A stretch of 64,000 bases of DNA from JANNBN01 sp031385545 (GTDB taxonomy: Bacteria > Actinomycetota > Acidimicrobiia > Acidimicrobiales > JANYDT01), in NCBI GenBank assembly GCA_031385545.1, contig JANNBN010000077.1:1-64000 (forward strand), written 5' to 3'. Position numbers and translations under genes: made by a program. Position 1 is the stretch's first letter. Each line of letters starts with the position of its first letter. Positions 25,744 to 34,383 of this stretch are shown here, piece by piece. The notes below the pieces were generated by a model. The model was not told where the DNA came from and searched no databases. It was given only the letters and a program-made list of their open reading frames with translations.

Positions 25744-26735
25744 TGACGGAGACTAGGACCGAACCGGGGGCCCAGCCTGAGTTCCACCACGTTTCGGTGA
25801 TGCGGGCGGAAGTCGTCGGCTGGTTCGCTCCCGTTCCGACCGGTTGGGTCGTCGACGCAACTCTTGGCGGAGCCGGGCATGCGACTGCGCTCCTCGAAAC
25901 GCATCCGCATCTCTGCGTACTTGGTATCGATCAGGACCCTCTCGCGATCCGTTTCGCCACCGATCGCTTGCGTGCCTTCCACGATCGGGCACGCGTGTGG
26001 ACGGGGCGGTTCGACCGAATGGGCGAGGCGGTCCAGGAAACCGGGTCGGTCCCGGTCGTCGGCGTGCTGATGGACCTCGGGGTCTCGTCAGCTCAGTTCG
26101 ATATCGCCGAACGCGGGTTCTCGTACCGGGCGGACGCCCCGCTCGACATGCGGATGGACACCACCCAGGGCCCAACCGCAGCAGACCTCCTCGCGCAGCT
26201 CAGCGAGTACGAAATTGCCGACGTCCTCCGAACGTACGGGGACGAGCGGTTCGCAGGCCGTATCGCCAGGGCTGTCATCAGCGCTCGTACGGCCGGTCGT
26301 CCGGTGACGACCACGACAGAACTGGTGACGCTGGCAATTGCCGCCATCCCCGCAGCGACGCGGCGGACCGGTGGCCACCCGGCAAAGCGCACGTTTCAGG
26401 CGCTCAGGATTGCCGTCAACCAAGAACTCGATGTCCTTGCCCCTGCCCTTCAGACCGCGATCGAGCTGCTCGCCCCCCAAGGCCGGCTGGTCGTGCTGTC
26501 GTACCACTCGGGTGAGGATCGCATCGTGAAGGAGAACCTCCGTCTCGCTGAGACCGGTGGATGCACCTGTCCGGACGGCCTGCCCTGCACATGCGGGGCG
26601 CTTCCCCGAGGCCGTTCACTCAGACGTGGAGTCACCCGCCCCTCGGCGGACGAGGTTTCATCGAATCCCAGATCATCGAGCGCCCTGGCAAGGGTGTTCG
26701 AAAAGAACCGTCTTTCCCAGGAGCTCCTCCCATGA
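25743..26735 (+). CDS. rsmH: 16S rRNA (cytosine-1402-N4)-methyltransferase RsmH
   Basis: S-adenosylmethionine-dependent methyltransferase of 16S rRNA at C1402. The SAM-binding loop is VDATLGGAGHATALL, followed by LGIDQDP; the family blocks DLGVSSAQFDIAERGFSYR and GGHPAKRTFQALRIAVN, and the SYHSGEDRIVK end, are all present. ATG shares a base with the mraZ TGA; GTG one codon upstream is an alternative. Its TGA overlaps the ftsL start. Second gene of the dcw cluster. Confidence 0.95.
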   Translation: MTETRTEPGAQPEFHHVSVMRAEVVGWFAPVPTGWVVDATLGGAGHATALLETHPHLCVLGIDQDPLAIRFATDRLRAFHDRARVWTGRFDRMGEAVQETGSVPVVGVLMDLGVSSAQFDIAERGFSYRADAPLDMRMDTTQGPTAADLLAQLSEYEIADVLRTYGDERFAGRIARAVISARTAGRPVTTTTELVTLAIAAIPAATRRTGGHPAKRTFQALRIAVNQELDVLAPALQTAIELLAPQGRLVVLSYHSGEDRIVKENLRLAETGGCTCPDGLPCTCGALPRGRSLRRGVTRPSADEVSSNPRSSSALARVFEKNRLSQELLP

Positions 26736-27850
26736 ATCACACCGGCACCCCAGCACGAACCGCACTTCGTCCCGGCCTCGTGGTCGACATCACTGACGAA
26801 GCGCTGGAGCAGCGCCGGACAACTGGTCAGCGCCACGCTTACCGCTCAGACAGCGATGTGGTTCGTGCGCTTATGTTCGCGCAAGGTCTGGATGAGCGTG
26901 GAAAACGGCTGCCGCTCGCCAGCGACTCGATGACCGAGGAAGAACGCCATCCGCACCATGTGGTGGCGGAGCGTCAAGGTCCGGGCCGCTGTCCCGCAGA
27001 GTTCGCTGCGGTGTATCGGATCGCGGATGCATTCGACGATGGGCTACCCAATGTCTCTGCAATTCGTACGCTCTCACACAAAGTCCGGATGGCGACCGCA
27101 GAGGAAGCGTCGATGAGTGCTGCAGGTGCACCTCGATTCGCGCCACGAGACGTACCGGCCCAACTGCGCGCGTTGCCCCGTCGTTACGAGGCCCCAGGCC
27201 CGCACCGTCGATCTGTGCTCGCTCCGACGGCTTCACTCTCTGTCACCCCGGAGACCTCCTCGCCCGGTGTTCGCGAGATCGACGGCTCCGACCGCTCCGC
27301 GAGGCGAACGAACCCCATCCGGCCGCTGACGGCATCCACCGGTCGATCAACGGATGGATCGTCGATGCCACTCGCGTCTGGCTCGCTGGCCCTCGCCACC
27401 CCCGTCCCGCTTCGCGCCAGCAAGGAGACGGCGAAGCCGGCCCGGCCGTCGTTGCACGCAGTGTCGTCGGCTCCGAAGAAGATCACCTCCTACGGCGTGG
27501 TCGCATTCTGGGTCCTTTTCGTGATGGGCTTCCTGTTTGTCGCCGTCGTGATGCACGCCGGTATCGCACATCGTCAGATGACCCTCGACGAGATCAACGT
27601 CCAGCTGGAGCAATCCGAGTACTCGAATTCGCAATTGCGCGTTGAGGTCGCTTCGCTGCAGTCACCGACTCGGATCGCGCAATCTGCTTCGAGGTTGGGC
27701 CTCAGCAGCCCTGCTGGCATCCGATTCGTCCAGGCTGTGCCAGCGTCGATCGTGGCGTCCGGTCAGTCCGCGTCCGGTCGGTCCGCGTCCGGTCGGTCCG
27801 CGTCCGTCCCGAGCCTGCCTGCCGATACCGCCAGCCAGACTGGCGGGTGA
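26732..27850 (+). CDS. ftsL: FtsL-like cell division protein with long cytoplasmic N-terminus
   Basis: By position (between rsmH and ftsI) and layout this is the FtsL-type bitopic divisome protein. Only about the last 120 of 372 residues match that layout: transmembrane helix about 252-274 (GVVAFWVLFVMGFLFVAVVM), then a short coiled coil (MTLDEINVQLEQSEYSNSQL) and the SPTRIAQSASRLGLSSP end, like the FtsL R-I-E-x-A-x-x-LG motif. The first 250 residues are polar, Arg/Ser/Pro-rich and look disordered. The C-terminus repeats SASGRSASGRSAS. ATG follows AGGAG and overlaps the rsmH stop (ATGA). Sequence similarity of the N-terminus to any known domain was not seen. Confidence 0.78.
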   Translation: MNHTGTPARTALRPGLVVDITDEALEQRRTTGQRHAYRSDSDVVRALMFAQGLDERGKRLPLASDSMTEEERHPHHVVAERQGPGRCPAEFAAVYRIADAFDDGLPNVSAIRTLSHKVRMATAEEASMSAAGAPRFAPRDVPAQLRALPRRYEAPGPHRRSVLAPTASLSVTPETSSPGVREIDGSDRSARRTNPIRPLTASTGRSTDGSSMPLASGSLALATPVPLRASKETAKPARPSLHAVSSAPKKITSYGVVAFWVLFVMGFLFVAVVMHAGIAHRQMTLDEINVQLEQSEYSNSQLRVEVASLQSPTRIAQSASRLGLSSPAGIRFVQAVPASIVASGQSASGRSASGRSASVPSLPADTASQTGG

Positions 27851-30495
27851 CCGTGGGTTTCGACGGCCGCGACGTGGGCCCAACGCGCTCGTTCGCTCCG
27901 CGTTCACTTCCACCGCGATCGCGCCCCCGCGTGGGCGCTCCAGGCCGATCGGTGACTCCGTCGCTCACGTCGAAGCGGCGGGCCTCCCCACCGAATTCTG
28001 CCCCGGTCGGTCGCGGCGCCGGCCTGAACACGACTGGGTCCGGCGATTCATCCGGGCGCAAAACACCGCGCCCAACGACCCAGCGCCCAACGACCCAGCG
28101 CCCAACAGCCCAGCGCGCGCTGCGGCCCGTCGTCGAACCGACAGCCCGATCTACTTCCCGTCGTTCTCCTCGGCGAATGCCCGAGCGAACGTCCCGGCCG
28201 ACCTCGCAGCGAACGTCGCATGACGCTCAGGAGCGGGACCGAGACGAGACTCGACAGCGATTCGGGCTGGGTTTGTCAGATGTGGGGGCAACCGCTTCTA
28301 CCCGTTGGTGGAGTGGTCGCCCGGGGGTGGTGCGAGTATCGACTGTTGCGATGGCGCTTCTGGTGACCGGTCGCGTTGCACAGTTGCAGCTGGCAGGTGA
28401 AGGCACCAAGATCGCCACCGAGCGCCGCCAGGTTCTGTCCGCAGCGCGTGGCGATCTGCTGGACCGGACGGGCCAGCCGCTTGCCGTGAACGATTCGGTG
28501 GGCGACGTGTTCGTCGACGCCATCGGTGTGAACAATGGACTGACTGCGTGGGGTCCAAAAGACCGTGCCGCGCTGCAGAACGACCTCCACGAAGTTGGAG
28601 TTCTGCTGGGATTGACCGACGCACAGGTCGGCGAGAAGGTCGCCGCCGACTCCCGTTGGATTTCACTGAAGCGGGGTGTGCCTGCAGCCGACGCACGGCG
28701 CATCCGCGACCTGAAGCAGACGCTGATCACCGTGATCGACCGACCCCGCCGGGTTTACCCCGACGGGGACATCATCCGTGGACTTGTCGGATCGGTGCAG
28801 ATCAGCAACACCAAGACCGCTTCGGGCGTGGCCATCGACGACCTCACCGGGCGCAGTGGTTTGGAGAAGCTGCTCGACAAGGAGTTGACCGGTATCCCTG
28901 GCGAGCTGCTCACCGAACGCGGCCCGGGCAATCGGGAGATTCCGTCGCCCAATCGGCGACTCGTTCCGGCGCAGAAGGGCACATCGTTCGTCTTGTCGCT
29001 CGATCGATCGTTGCAGTACCAGACAGAACAGAACCTCCGGCGGGCGCTGTCGACCTATGGCGCGGTCGGCGGATACGTCGGCGTGATGGATGTCAAGTCC
29101 GGCGACCTGCTTGCGTCGGTGTCGATGAAGGTGGACCCGGAAACGGGATTGATCGAGTCGAAGGGATACAACGCTGGAGTCATCGATACGTACGAGCCAG
29201 GCTCCACCATGAAGCCGTTCACCATGGCCGCAGCGCTCGACTCGGGAACGGTGACCACCGAGACGCGGTTCAACGTGCAGGACAACCTCATCATGAAATT
29301 CAAGAACGAACAGAAGCGTTTCAAGGACGACACACCGCACAAGCAGCAGTATTGGTCGGTACGCGACATCCTGGTCAACTCTTCCAACGTCGGCACGATT
29401 ACCGTTGCTCGCAAACTTGGGCCCGAAGCGGTCAACGCAAACCTGAAGCAGTTCGGGTTCGGGGCGAAGACCGGTATCGCCGATCCCAAATCGGAGTCGG
29501 CCGGAATCATGCGTGATGTGAAGGACTGGTCCGGTGTCGACATCGGCACGGTTCCCATCGGCCAAGGCATCTCGGTGTCGCCGATCCAGATGCTGGCTGC
29601 CATGAATTCGCTCGCAGCGGACGGCACCTATGTGACCCCTCGGTTGGTGACGGCATCAATCGCAGCTGACGGCACTCGAATCGAGCGGCCCGTGCAGCAG
29701 CGTCGCGTCGTGCGCAGTGATACGGCGTCGGAGGTTCGCTCGATGCTTGCCGACGTCGTAAGAGCTGGTACCGGAAAGCGTGCTGCTGTGGCTGGGTACG
29801 AGGTCGCTGGAAAGACCGGCACGGCGCAGAAGGCCGAGAAGGGCCGCTACTCCGAAACTGCGTATGTCGCAAGTTTTGCAGGGTTCTTTCCGGCCGCCGC
29901 TCCGAAGCTTTCGATCCTCGTGATCCTCGACGAGCCCTACGAGCAGTACGGTGGGCTCACCGCTGCACCTGTATTCGCAGACATGGTTCGCGTGACCGCG
30001 CAGCGGTATCGCATCGCACCGCAGCGTGCAACAGGCCAGGACAAGACGCAATCCCAGGTGCTCGTCACCCCGGAGCTGAGGGCCGTGAACGACCCAACTC
30101 GTCATGCAATCGCTCCGGTCCGCCCGGCACCTGGCCAGCCAGCAACACTGGATGGAGTGAGCGCATCTGATCCAGGCAGCGCCCCCGCCTCTGTGGTCGG
30201 TGGAGTGCCAACCTCGGTTGTCGGTGGTGCTGCGCGACGGACGGCCGCTCCGGCCACCGATCCCATACCGCCGGGAAAGAAGGCATCGACCGGATCCTCT
30301 TCGCGAAAGCTGGTGCCGGCCGACGGGGCGCCAACTCCCGTGCGGGCCAAGCCGCCGGTCGCGCAGAGCGATGCTGGGCAGCCCAATCCTGGTCAGCCAG
30401 ATGCTGGTCAGTCCGATGCTGGGCCCGGGCGTGCTGACGGAGGGACCGGAGCAGTCGGACTCGCCGGTGACGCAGTGACGAAGGTCGGCCAATGA
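27847..30495 (+). CDS. ftsI: Penicillin-binding protein FtsI (division-specific transpeptidase)
   Basis: Septal peptidoglycan transpeptidase. Order: an Arg/Pro/Thr-rich cytoplasmic head (about 1-155, with a TTQRPTTQRPTAQR repeat), transmembrane helix about 160-180, PBP dimerisation domain (AARGDLLDRTGQPLA), transpeptidase domain with SxxK at Ser453-Lys456 (STMK), SxN at Ser512-Asn514 and KTG at 656-658. A Pro/Gly/Asp-rich tail of roughly 110 residues ends with repeated QPNPGQPDAGQSDAG. At 882 residues it is far longer than E. coli FtsI (588). GTG overlaps the ftsL stop (GTGA) and TGA overlaps murE (ATGA). Confidence 0.95.
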   Translation: MTVGFDGRDVGPTRSFAPRSLPPRSRPRVGAPGRSVTPSLTSKRRASPPNSAPVGRGAGLNTTGSGDSSGRKTPRPTTQRPTTQRPTAQRALRPVVEPTARSTSRRSPRRMPERTSRPTSQRTSHDAQERDRDETRQRFGLGLSDVGATASTRWWSGRPGVVRVSTVAMALLVTGRVAQLQLAGEGTKIATERRQVLSAARGDLLDRTGQPLAVNDSVGDVFVDAIGVNNGLTAWGPKDRAALQNDLHEVGVLLGLTDAQVGEKVAADSRWISLKRGVPAADARRIRDLKQTLITVIDRPRRVYPDGDIIRGLVGSVQISNTKTASGVAIDDLTGRSGLEKLLDKELTGIPGELLTERGPGNREIPSPNRRLVPAQKGTSFVLSLDRSLQYQTEQNLRRALSTYGAVGGYVGVMDVKSGDLLASVSMKVDPETGLIESKGYNAGVIDTYEPGSTMKPFTMAAALDSGTVTTETRFNVQDNLIMKFKNEQKRFKDDTPHKQQYWSVRDILVNSSNVGTITVARKLGPEAVNANLKQFGFGAKTGIADPKSESAGIMRDVKDWSGVDIGTVPIGQGISVSPIQMLAAMNSLAADGTYVTPRLVTASIAADGTRIERPVQQRRVVRSDTASEVRSMLADVVRAGTGKRAAVAGYEVAGKTGTAQKAEKGRYSETAYVASFAGFFPAAAPKLSILVILDEPYEQYGGLTAAPVFADMVRVTAQRYRIAPQRATGQDKTQSQVLVTPELRAVNDPTRHAIAPVRPAPGQPATLDGVSASDPGSAPASVVGGVPTSVVGGAARRTAAPATDPIPPGKKASTGSSSRKLVPADGAPTPVRAKPPVAQSDAGQPNPGQPDAGQSDAGPGRADGGTGAVGLAGDAVTKVGQ

Positions 30496-31940
30496 TCGCT
30501 CTCGCCCGACCGCTCGGCGAAGTGTTGGCTGATCTCGCTGCCCGTGGCATTGCCATCGGGCAGCTCGAACGAAACCCGCATGCCGTGGACGTGCAGGTCA
30601 GCGGGTGCACACACGATTCGCGTGAAGTGCAGCCGGGCTGGCTGTTCTGTTGCGTACCCGGACAGAAGACTGACGGGCATACCTACGCCCAGGCGGCGGT
30701 CGATGCCGGCGCTGTCGCTCTCCTCGTGGCGCGACCGGTCGACACACAGCCCCCGGTTCCCCAGGTGGTTGTTCCCGACGTGCGGAACACCATGGGACAC
30801 GTGGCAGCCTCGGTGCACGGACACCCGTCGCAACAACTCGTCATGATCGGTGTCACCGGCACCAACGGGAAGACCTCAACTGCCCACATGCTGGCCGAGA
30901 TACTGATGGCTGCAGGGCATCGGGCAGAGGTGATTGGAACCTTGACCCAGACCCGCACCACGCCTGAAGCGACAGACCTGCATCAGCGGCTGGCCGAGTT
31001 CGTACGCAGCGGTGTCACACATGTGGTGATGGAAGTGACCTCGCACGCGCTCGTCCTTGGCCGGGTAGCTGGTGTGCGGTTCGCCGTTGCCGTCTTCACG
31101 AACCTCAGCCAGGATCACCTCGATTTCCACGGAAATATGGAGGCATACTTTCGCGCAAAGGCCCTGTTGTTCACTCCGGTGTACGCAGATCGTGCAGTGG
31201 TCAATGCCGATGACCCGCGCGGCCGTTTGCTGTCCGATGCAGCATCCATTCCGACCGAAGTGTTTTCCATCAGCCAGGCGGAGAATCTGACCACCGGTAC
31301 GGTGAGCACGTTCACCCTGAGGGGGGAGCCCGTCACGTTGCACGTGGGTGGGCGATTCAGCGTGTCGAACGCCATGGCTGCCGCAGCTGTTGCGACGCGG
31401 CTGGGTATAGCTGACGCCGTCATCGCAGAGGGCCTCGGAAATGCGTTGGTCGCAGGCCGGTTCGAACCGGTCATCGCCGGCCAGCCGTTCGCGGTGATCG
31501 TCGACTATGCCCACACCCCAGACGGTCTGATGCGGGTTCTCGAGTCGGCGCGATCGATGACTCCATCGGGACGCAAGCTGTACTGCGTGTTCGGATGCGG
31601 CGGCGACCGCGACCGGACGAAGCGGCCGCTGATGGGCGCTGCTGCCGCCGCACTATGCGACGTCGTTGTGGTGACGTCGGACAATCCTCGGTCTGAGGAT
31701 CCAGCGGCGATCATCGACGACATCGTGGCCGGGATCCCGTCGTATGCCGCAGCAGCAGTCTCGATCATCGTCGAACGTCGCGACGCAATCGCGTCTGCCC
31801 TTGACGCCGCGACCTCGGGCGACGTTGTGGTCATCGCAGGGAAGGGACACGAACAAGGCCAGGACTCGAACGGCATCGTGACACCGTTCGACGACCGAGT
31901 GGTCGCCCGTGAACTGTTGGAGTCGAAGGGGAAACGGTGA
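30492..31940 (+). CDS. murE: UDP-MurNAc-tripeptide synthetase MurE (meso-DAP adding)
   Basis: Adds the third amino acid of the stem peptide. P-loop GVTGTNGKTSTAHM, the lysine FRAKALLF that is carbamylated in the family, and the DNPR motif at 397-400 that selects meso-diaminopimelate over lysine are all present. 482 residues is the usual size. ATG overlaps the ftsI stop (ATGA); its TGA overlaps murF (GTGA). The DAP specificity tells that the cell wall is the A1-gamma-like type, consistent with an actinobacterium. Confidence 0.96.
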   Translation: MIALARPLGEVLADLAARGIAIGQLERNPHAVDVQVSGCTHDSREVQPGWLFCCVPGQKTDGHTYAQAAVDAGAVALLVARPVDTQPPVPQVVVPDVRNTMGHVAASVHGHPSQQLVMIGVTGTNGKTSTAHMLAEILMAAGHRAEVIGTLTQTRTTPEATDLHQRLAEFVRSGVTHVVMEVTSHALVLGRVAGVRFAVAVFTNLSQDHLDFHGNMEAYFRAKALLFTPVYADRAVVNADDPRGRLLSDAASIPTEVFSISQAENLTTGTVSTFTLRGEPVTLHVGGRFSVSNAMAAAAVATRLGIADAVIAEGLGNALVAGRFEPVIAGQPFAVIVDYAHTPDGLMRVLESARSMTPSGRKLYCVFGCGGDRDRTKRPLMGAAAAALCDVVVVTSDNPRSEDPAAIIDDIVAGIPSYAAAAVSIIVERRDAIASALDAATSGDVVVIAGKGHEQGQDSNGIVTPFDDRVVARELLESKGKR

Positions 31941-33343
31941 ACTACCTCGTTTTCGAGGTCGCACTGGCCGTGAACGGTCGGATGTCTGATACGGCCGCGC
32001 CGGCTGAGGTGCTGGTTGTGTCAGGCGTGCGGACGGACTCACGCGAAGTGATGCCGGGCGACCTGTTCGTTCCGCTGATTGCCGACCGCGACGGGCACGA
32101 GTTCATCGACGAAGCGATCCGTCGGGGAGCAACTTCGTGGCTCACATCGCGTGCAGATGATCGGCACGGCGCGGTCAACGTCGGTGACACCTTTCAGGCC
32201 CTCGAATTGCTGGCGTCCGACGCTCGTCGGCGGATGGAGGGTTGGGGTACCACAGTGATCGGCGTGACGGGTTCGAGCGGGAAGACATCGACGAAGGACC
32301 TCCTGAGGGCAATCCTGTCGGCTCATGGTCCTGCCGGAGCCAGCGACAAGTCGTACAACAACGAAATCGGTGCTCCGCTGACGTTGCTCAACTCGCCCGA
32401 TCTGTCCTGGGCGGTGGCGGTCGAGATGGGCGCGCGCGGTCTTGGCCACATCGCCCGCCTCTGCGAGCTTGCACGCCCGTCGATCGGAATCGTGACCAAC
32501 GTGGGCACCGCCCACTTGGCGATGTACGACGGACCCGAGGGCATCGTCCAAGCCAAGGGTGAACTCGTCGGGTCGCTTCCGGCGACCGGCACCGCGGTGC
32601 TGAATGCCTCCGACGCGGCGATGCCGGTGCATGCTGCGTTGACCAAGGCCCGGGTTCTGACCTTCGGGATTCCGCCTCGGACCGGCCAGCTGCCCGACGT
32701 CAGCGCGGACGGCGTGGCCCTTGACGACCTTCTACGCGGTTCGTTCATCCTGCGGTCCCCGTGGGGCAGTACCGAAGTGCGCCTCCAAGCCCGCGGTGAA
32801 CATCAGGTGCTCAACGCCCTGGCTGCGGCTGGTGCCGCGCTGGCGGCCGGAGCGTCGTTGGCGGAGGTCGCGGAGGGCCTCTCGACCGACGTGCTGTCGC
32901 CCTGGCGGATGGAGATGGGCCGAACCGGAACCGGTGCGCTGCTGATCAACGATGCATACAACGCCAATGACCAGTCCATGGCCGCAGCCGTGAAGGCGCT
33001 GGCCACCGTCGCCGGGAAGCGAAGGATTGCTGTTCTCGGCACCATGGCCGAGCTTGGCGAACACGCCGGTCCGGCACACGCGGCAATCATGGCGCTCGCT
33101 CGGAGCCTGTCCATCGACGTGATCGTCGCCGTCGACCAGCCGCTGTACGAGGGTGCTGATCATTCGGTGAAGTCTCCAGCTGAGGTTCCGCCACTGTTGG
33201 CTGCACTCGGTCTCGGTCACGGCGATGTGGTGCTGCTGAAGGGAAGCCGAATGGCTGGACTCGAACAGGTTGCACACGCGTTGGTCCGTCGGGCAGACGG
33301 ATCTCGACCCGCCGACGGCGGGGACCCAAAGGAACATCGATGA
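31937..33343 (+). CDS. murF: UDP-MurNAc-tripeptide-D-alanyl-D-alanine ligase MurF
   Basis: Joins D-Ala-D-Ala to the UDP-MurNAc-tripeptide. Seen: GVTGSSGKTSTKDLL (P-loop), SYNNEIGAPLTLL, EMGARGLGHIARLCELA, the NVGTAHLAMYDGPEGI stretch and INDAYNANDQSM with the MurF DxYNAN signature. A C-terminal Mur-ligase domain follows. 468 residues, normal. GTG start overlaps the murE stop (GTGA); the stop overlaps mraY (ATGA). No ddl is in view to supply D-Ala-D-Ala. Confidence 0.96.
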   Translation: MNYLVFEVALAVNGRMSDTAAPAEVLVVSGVRTDSREVMPGDLFVPLIADRDGHEFIDEAIRRGATSWLTSRADDRHGAVNVGDTFQALELLASDARRRMEGWGTTVIGVTGSSGKTSTKDLLRAILSAHGPAGASDKSYNNEIGAPLTLLNSPDLSWAVAVEMGARGLGHIARLCELARPSIGIVTNVGTAHLAMYDGPEGIVQAKGELVGSLPATGTAVLNASDAAMPVHAALTKARVLTFGIPPRTGQLPDVSADGVALDDLLRGSFILRSPWGSTEVRLQARGEHQVLNALAAAGAALAAGASLAEVAEGLSTDVLSPWRMEMGRTGTGALLINDAYNANDQSMAAAVKALATVAGKRRIAVLGTMAELGEHAGPAHAAIMALARSLSIDVIVAVDQPLYEGADHSVKSPAEVPPLLAALGLGHGDVVLLKGSRMAGLEQVAHALVRRADGSRPADGGDPKEHR

Positions 33344-34383
33344 TCAACCTCGCCGTTGCCGGCATCGTGGCCTTCCTCGTCACCCTCTTCGGCATGCCGT
33401 TCCTGATGCGTTGGCTCTTTGCTCGCGGCATCGGGCAATCGATCCGCGAGGAACTTTCGGCTGATCAACAGAAGAAGAAGGGCACGCCCACGATGGGTGG
33501 GATCATGATCGTGATCGGCGCTCTGGCGGGCTACCTGGCTCCGCACCTGCGCAGCGAACTTCCGTTCAGCTTCGGCGGCCTGGCTGTGGTGTGGGCCTTC
33601 GTCGGCGCCGGTGCGGTCGGCTTCGCCGACGACTGGATCAAGGTGCGGCGCAAGCGGAGCCTCGGCCTGAACAAGACAGCGAAGTCCGGTGGCCAGCTTG
33701 CGGTGGCGGCAGTCTTCGTTGCGATTGCGGACCTGAAGACAGACCTGGCCCCGCGGATCGGGTTCACAAGGATGGGCAACCCAGGCTGGCGTATACCGAT
33801 GATTGTGTTCATGGTCCTTGCCGTGGTGCTTGTCTACGGCTTCTCGAACGCGGTGAACCTCACCGATGGGATGGACGGCCTCGCCGCAGGAACGTCGGTG
33901 TACTCGTTCGGTGCGTACACGCTGATGTGCTTCTGGATGTTCCGCAACCCATCGATCTACCAGGTCGACCAGGCACTGGACCTGGCCGTCATCGCGTCAG
34001 CGATGGTCGGAGCATGTCTTGGGTTCTGGTGGTGGAACGCGGCTCCGGCACGGATCTTCATGGGCGATGTCGGTTCACTGGCGATCGGGTCGGCGTTCGG
34101 CGCGATCGCCGTGCTGACCTATACGCCGCTCCTGCTTCCCGTGATCGGCGGGCTCTTCGTCATCGAAACGGTCTCGGTCATTCTGCAGGTCGGCTCGTTT
34201 CATCTGTTCAACAAGAAGCGGATCTTCCGTATGGCACCGATCCATCACCATTTCGAGTTGAAGGGCTGGCCGGAGACGACGGTGACCATTCGGTTCTGGA
34301 TCATCGCAATGATCCTCGTGTTCTCTGGTCTCGGCATGTTCTTCGCAGACTTCATTTCCCTCCCGGCAGGAGCACGTCCATGA
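33340..34383 (+). CDS. mraY: Phospho-MurNAc-pentapeptide transferase MraY
   Basis: Integral membrane enzyme that makes lipid I from UDP-MurNAc-pentapeptide and undecaprenyl phosphate. About ten transmembrane helices. Diagnostic motifs: KKKGTPTMGG, the VGFADDWIKV aspartate pair, NAVNLTDGMDGLAAG and PIHHHFELKGWPE near the C-terminus. 347 residues. ATG overlaps the murF stop. In most clusters murD follows directly; here the next gene is ftsW, whose ATG overlaps the mraY stop. Confidence 0.97.
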   Translation: MINLAVAGIVAFLVTLFGMPFLMRWLFARGIGQSIREELSADQQKKKGTPTMGGIMIVIGALAGYLAPHLRSELPFSFGGLAVVWAFVGAGAVGFADDWIKVRRKRSLGLNKTAKSGGQLAVAAVFVAIADLKTDLAPRIGFTRMGNPGWRIPMIVFMVLAVVLVYGFSNAVNLTDGMDGLAAGTSVYSFGAYTLMCFWMFRNPSIYQVDQALDLAVIASAMVGACLGFWWWNAAPARIFMGDVGSLAIGSAFGAIAVLTYTPLLLPVIGGLFVIETVSVILQVGSFHLFNKKRIFRMAPIHHHFELKGWPETTVTIRFWIIAMILVFSGLGMFFADFISLPAGARP

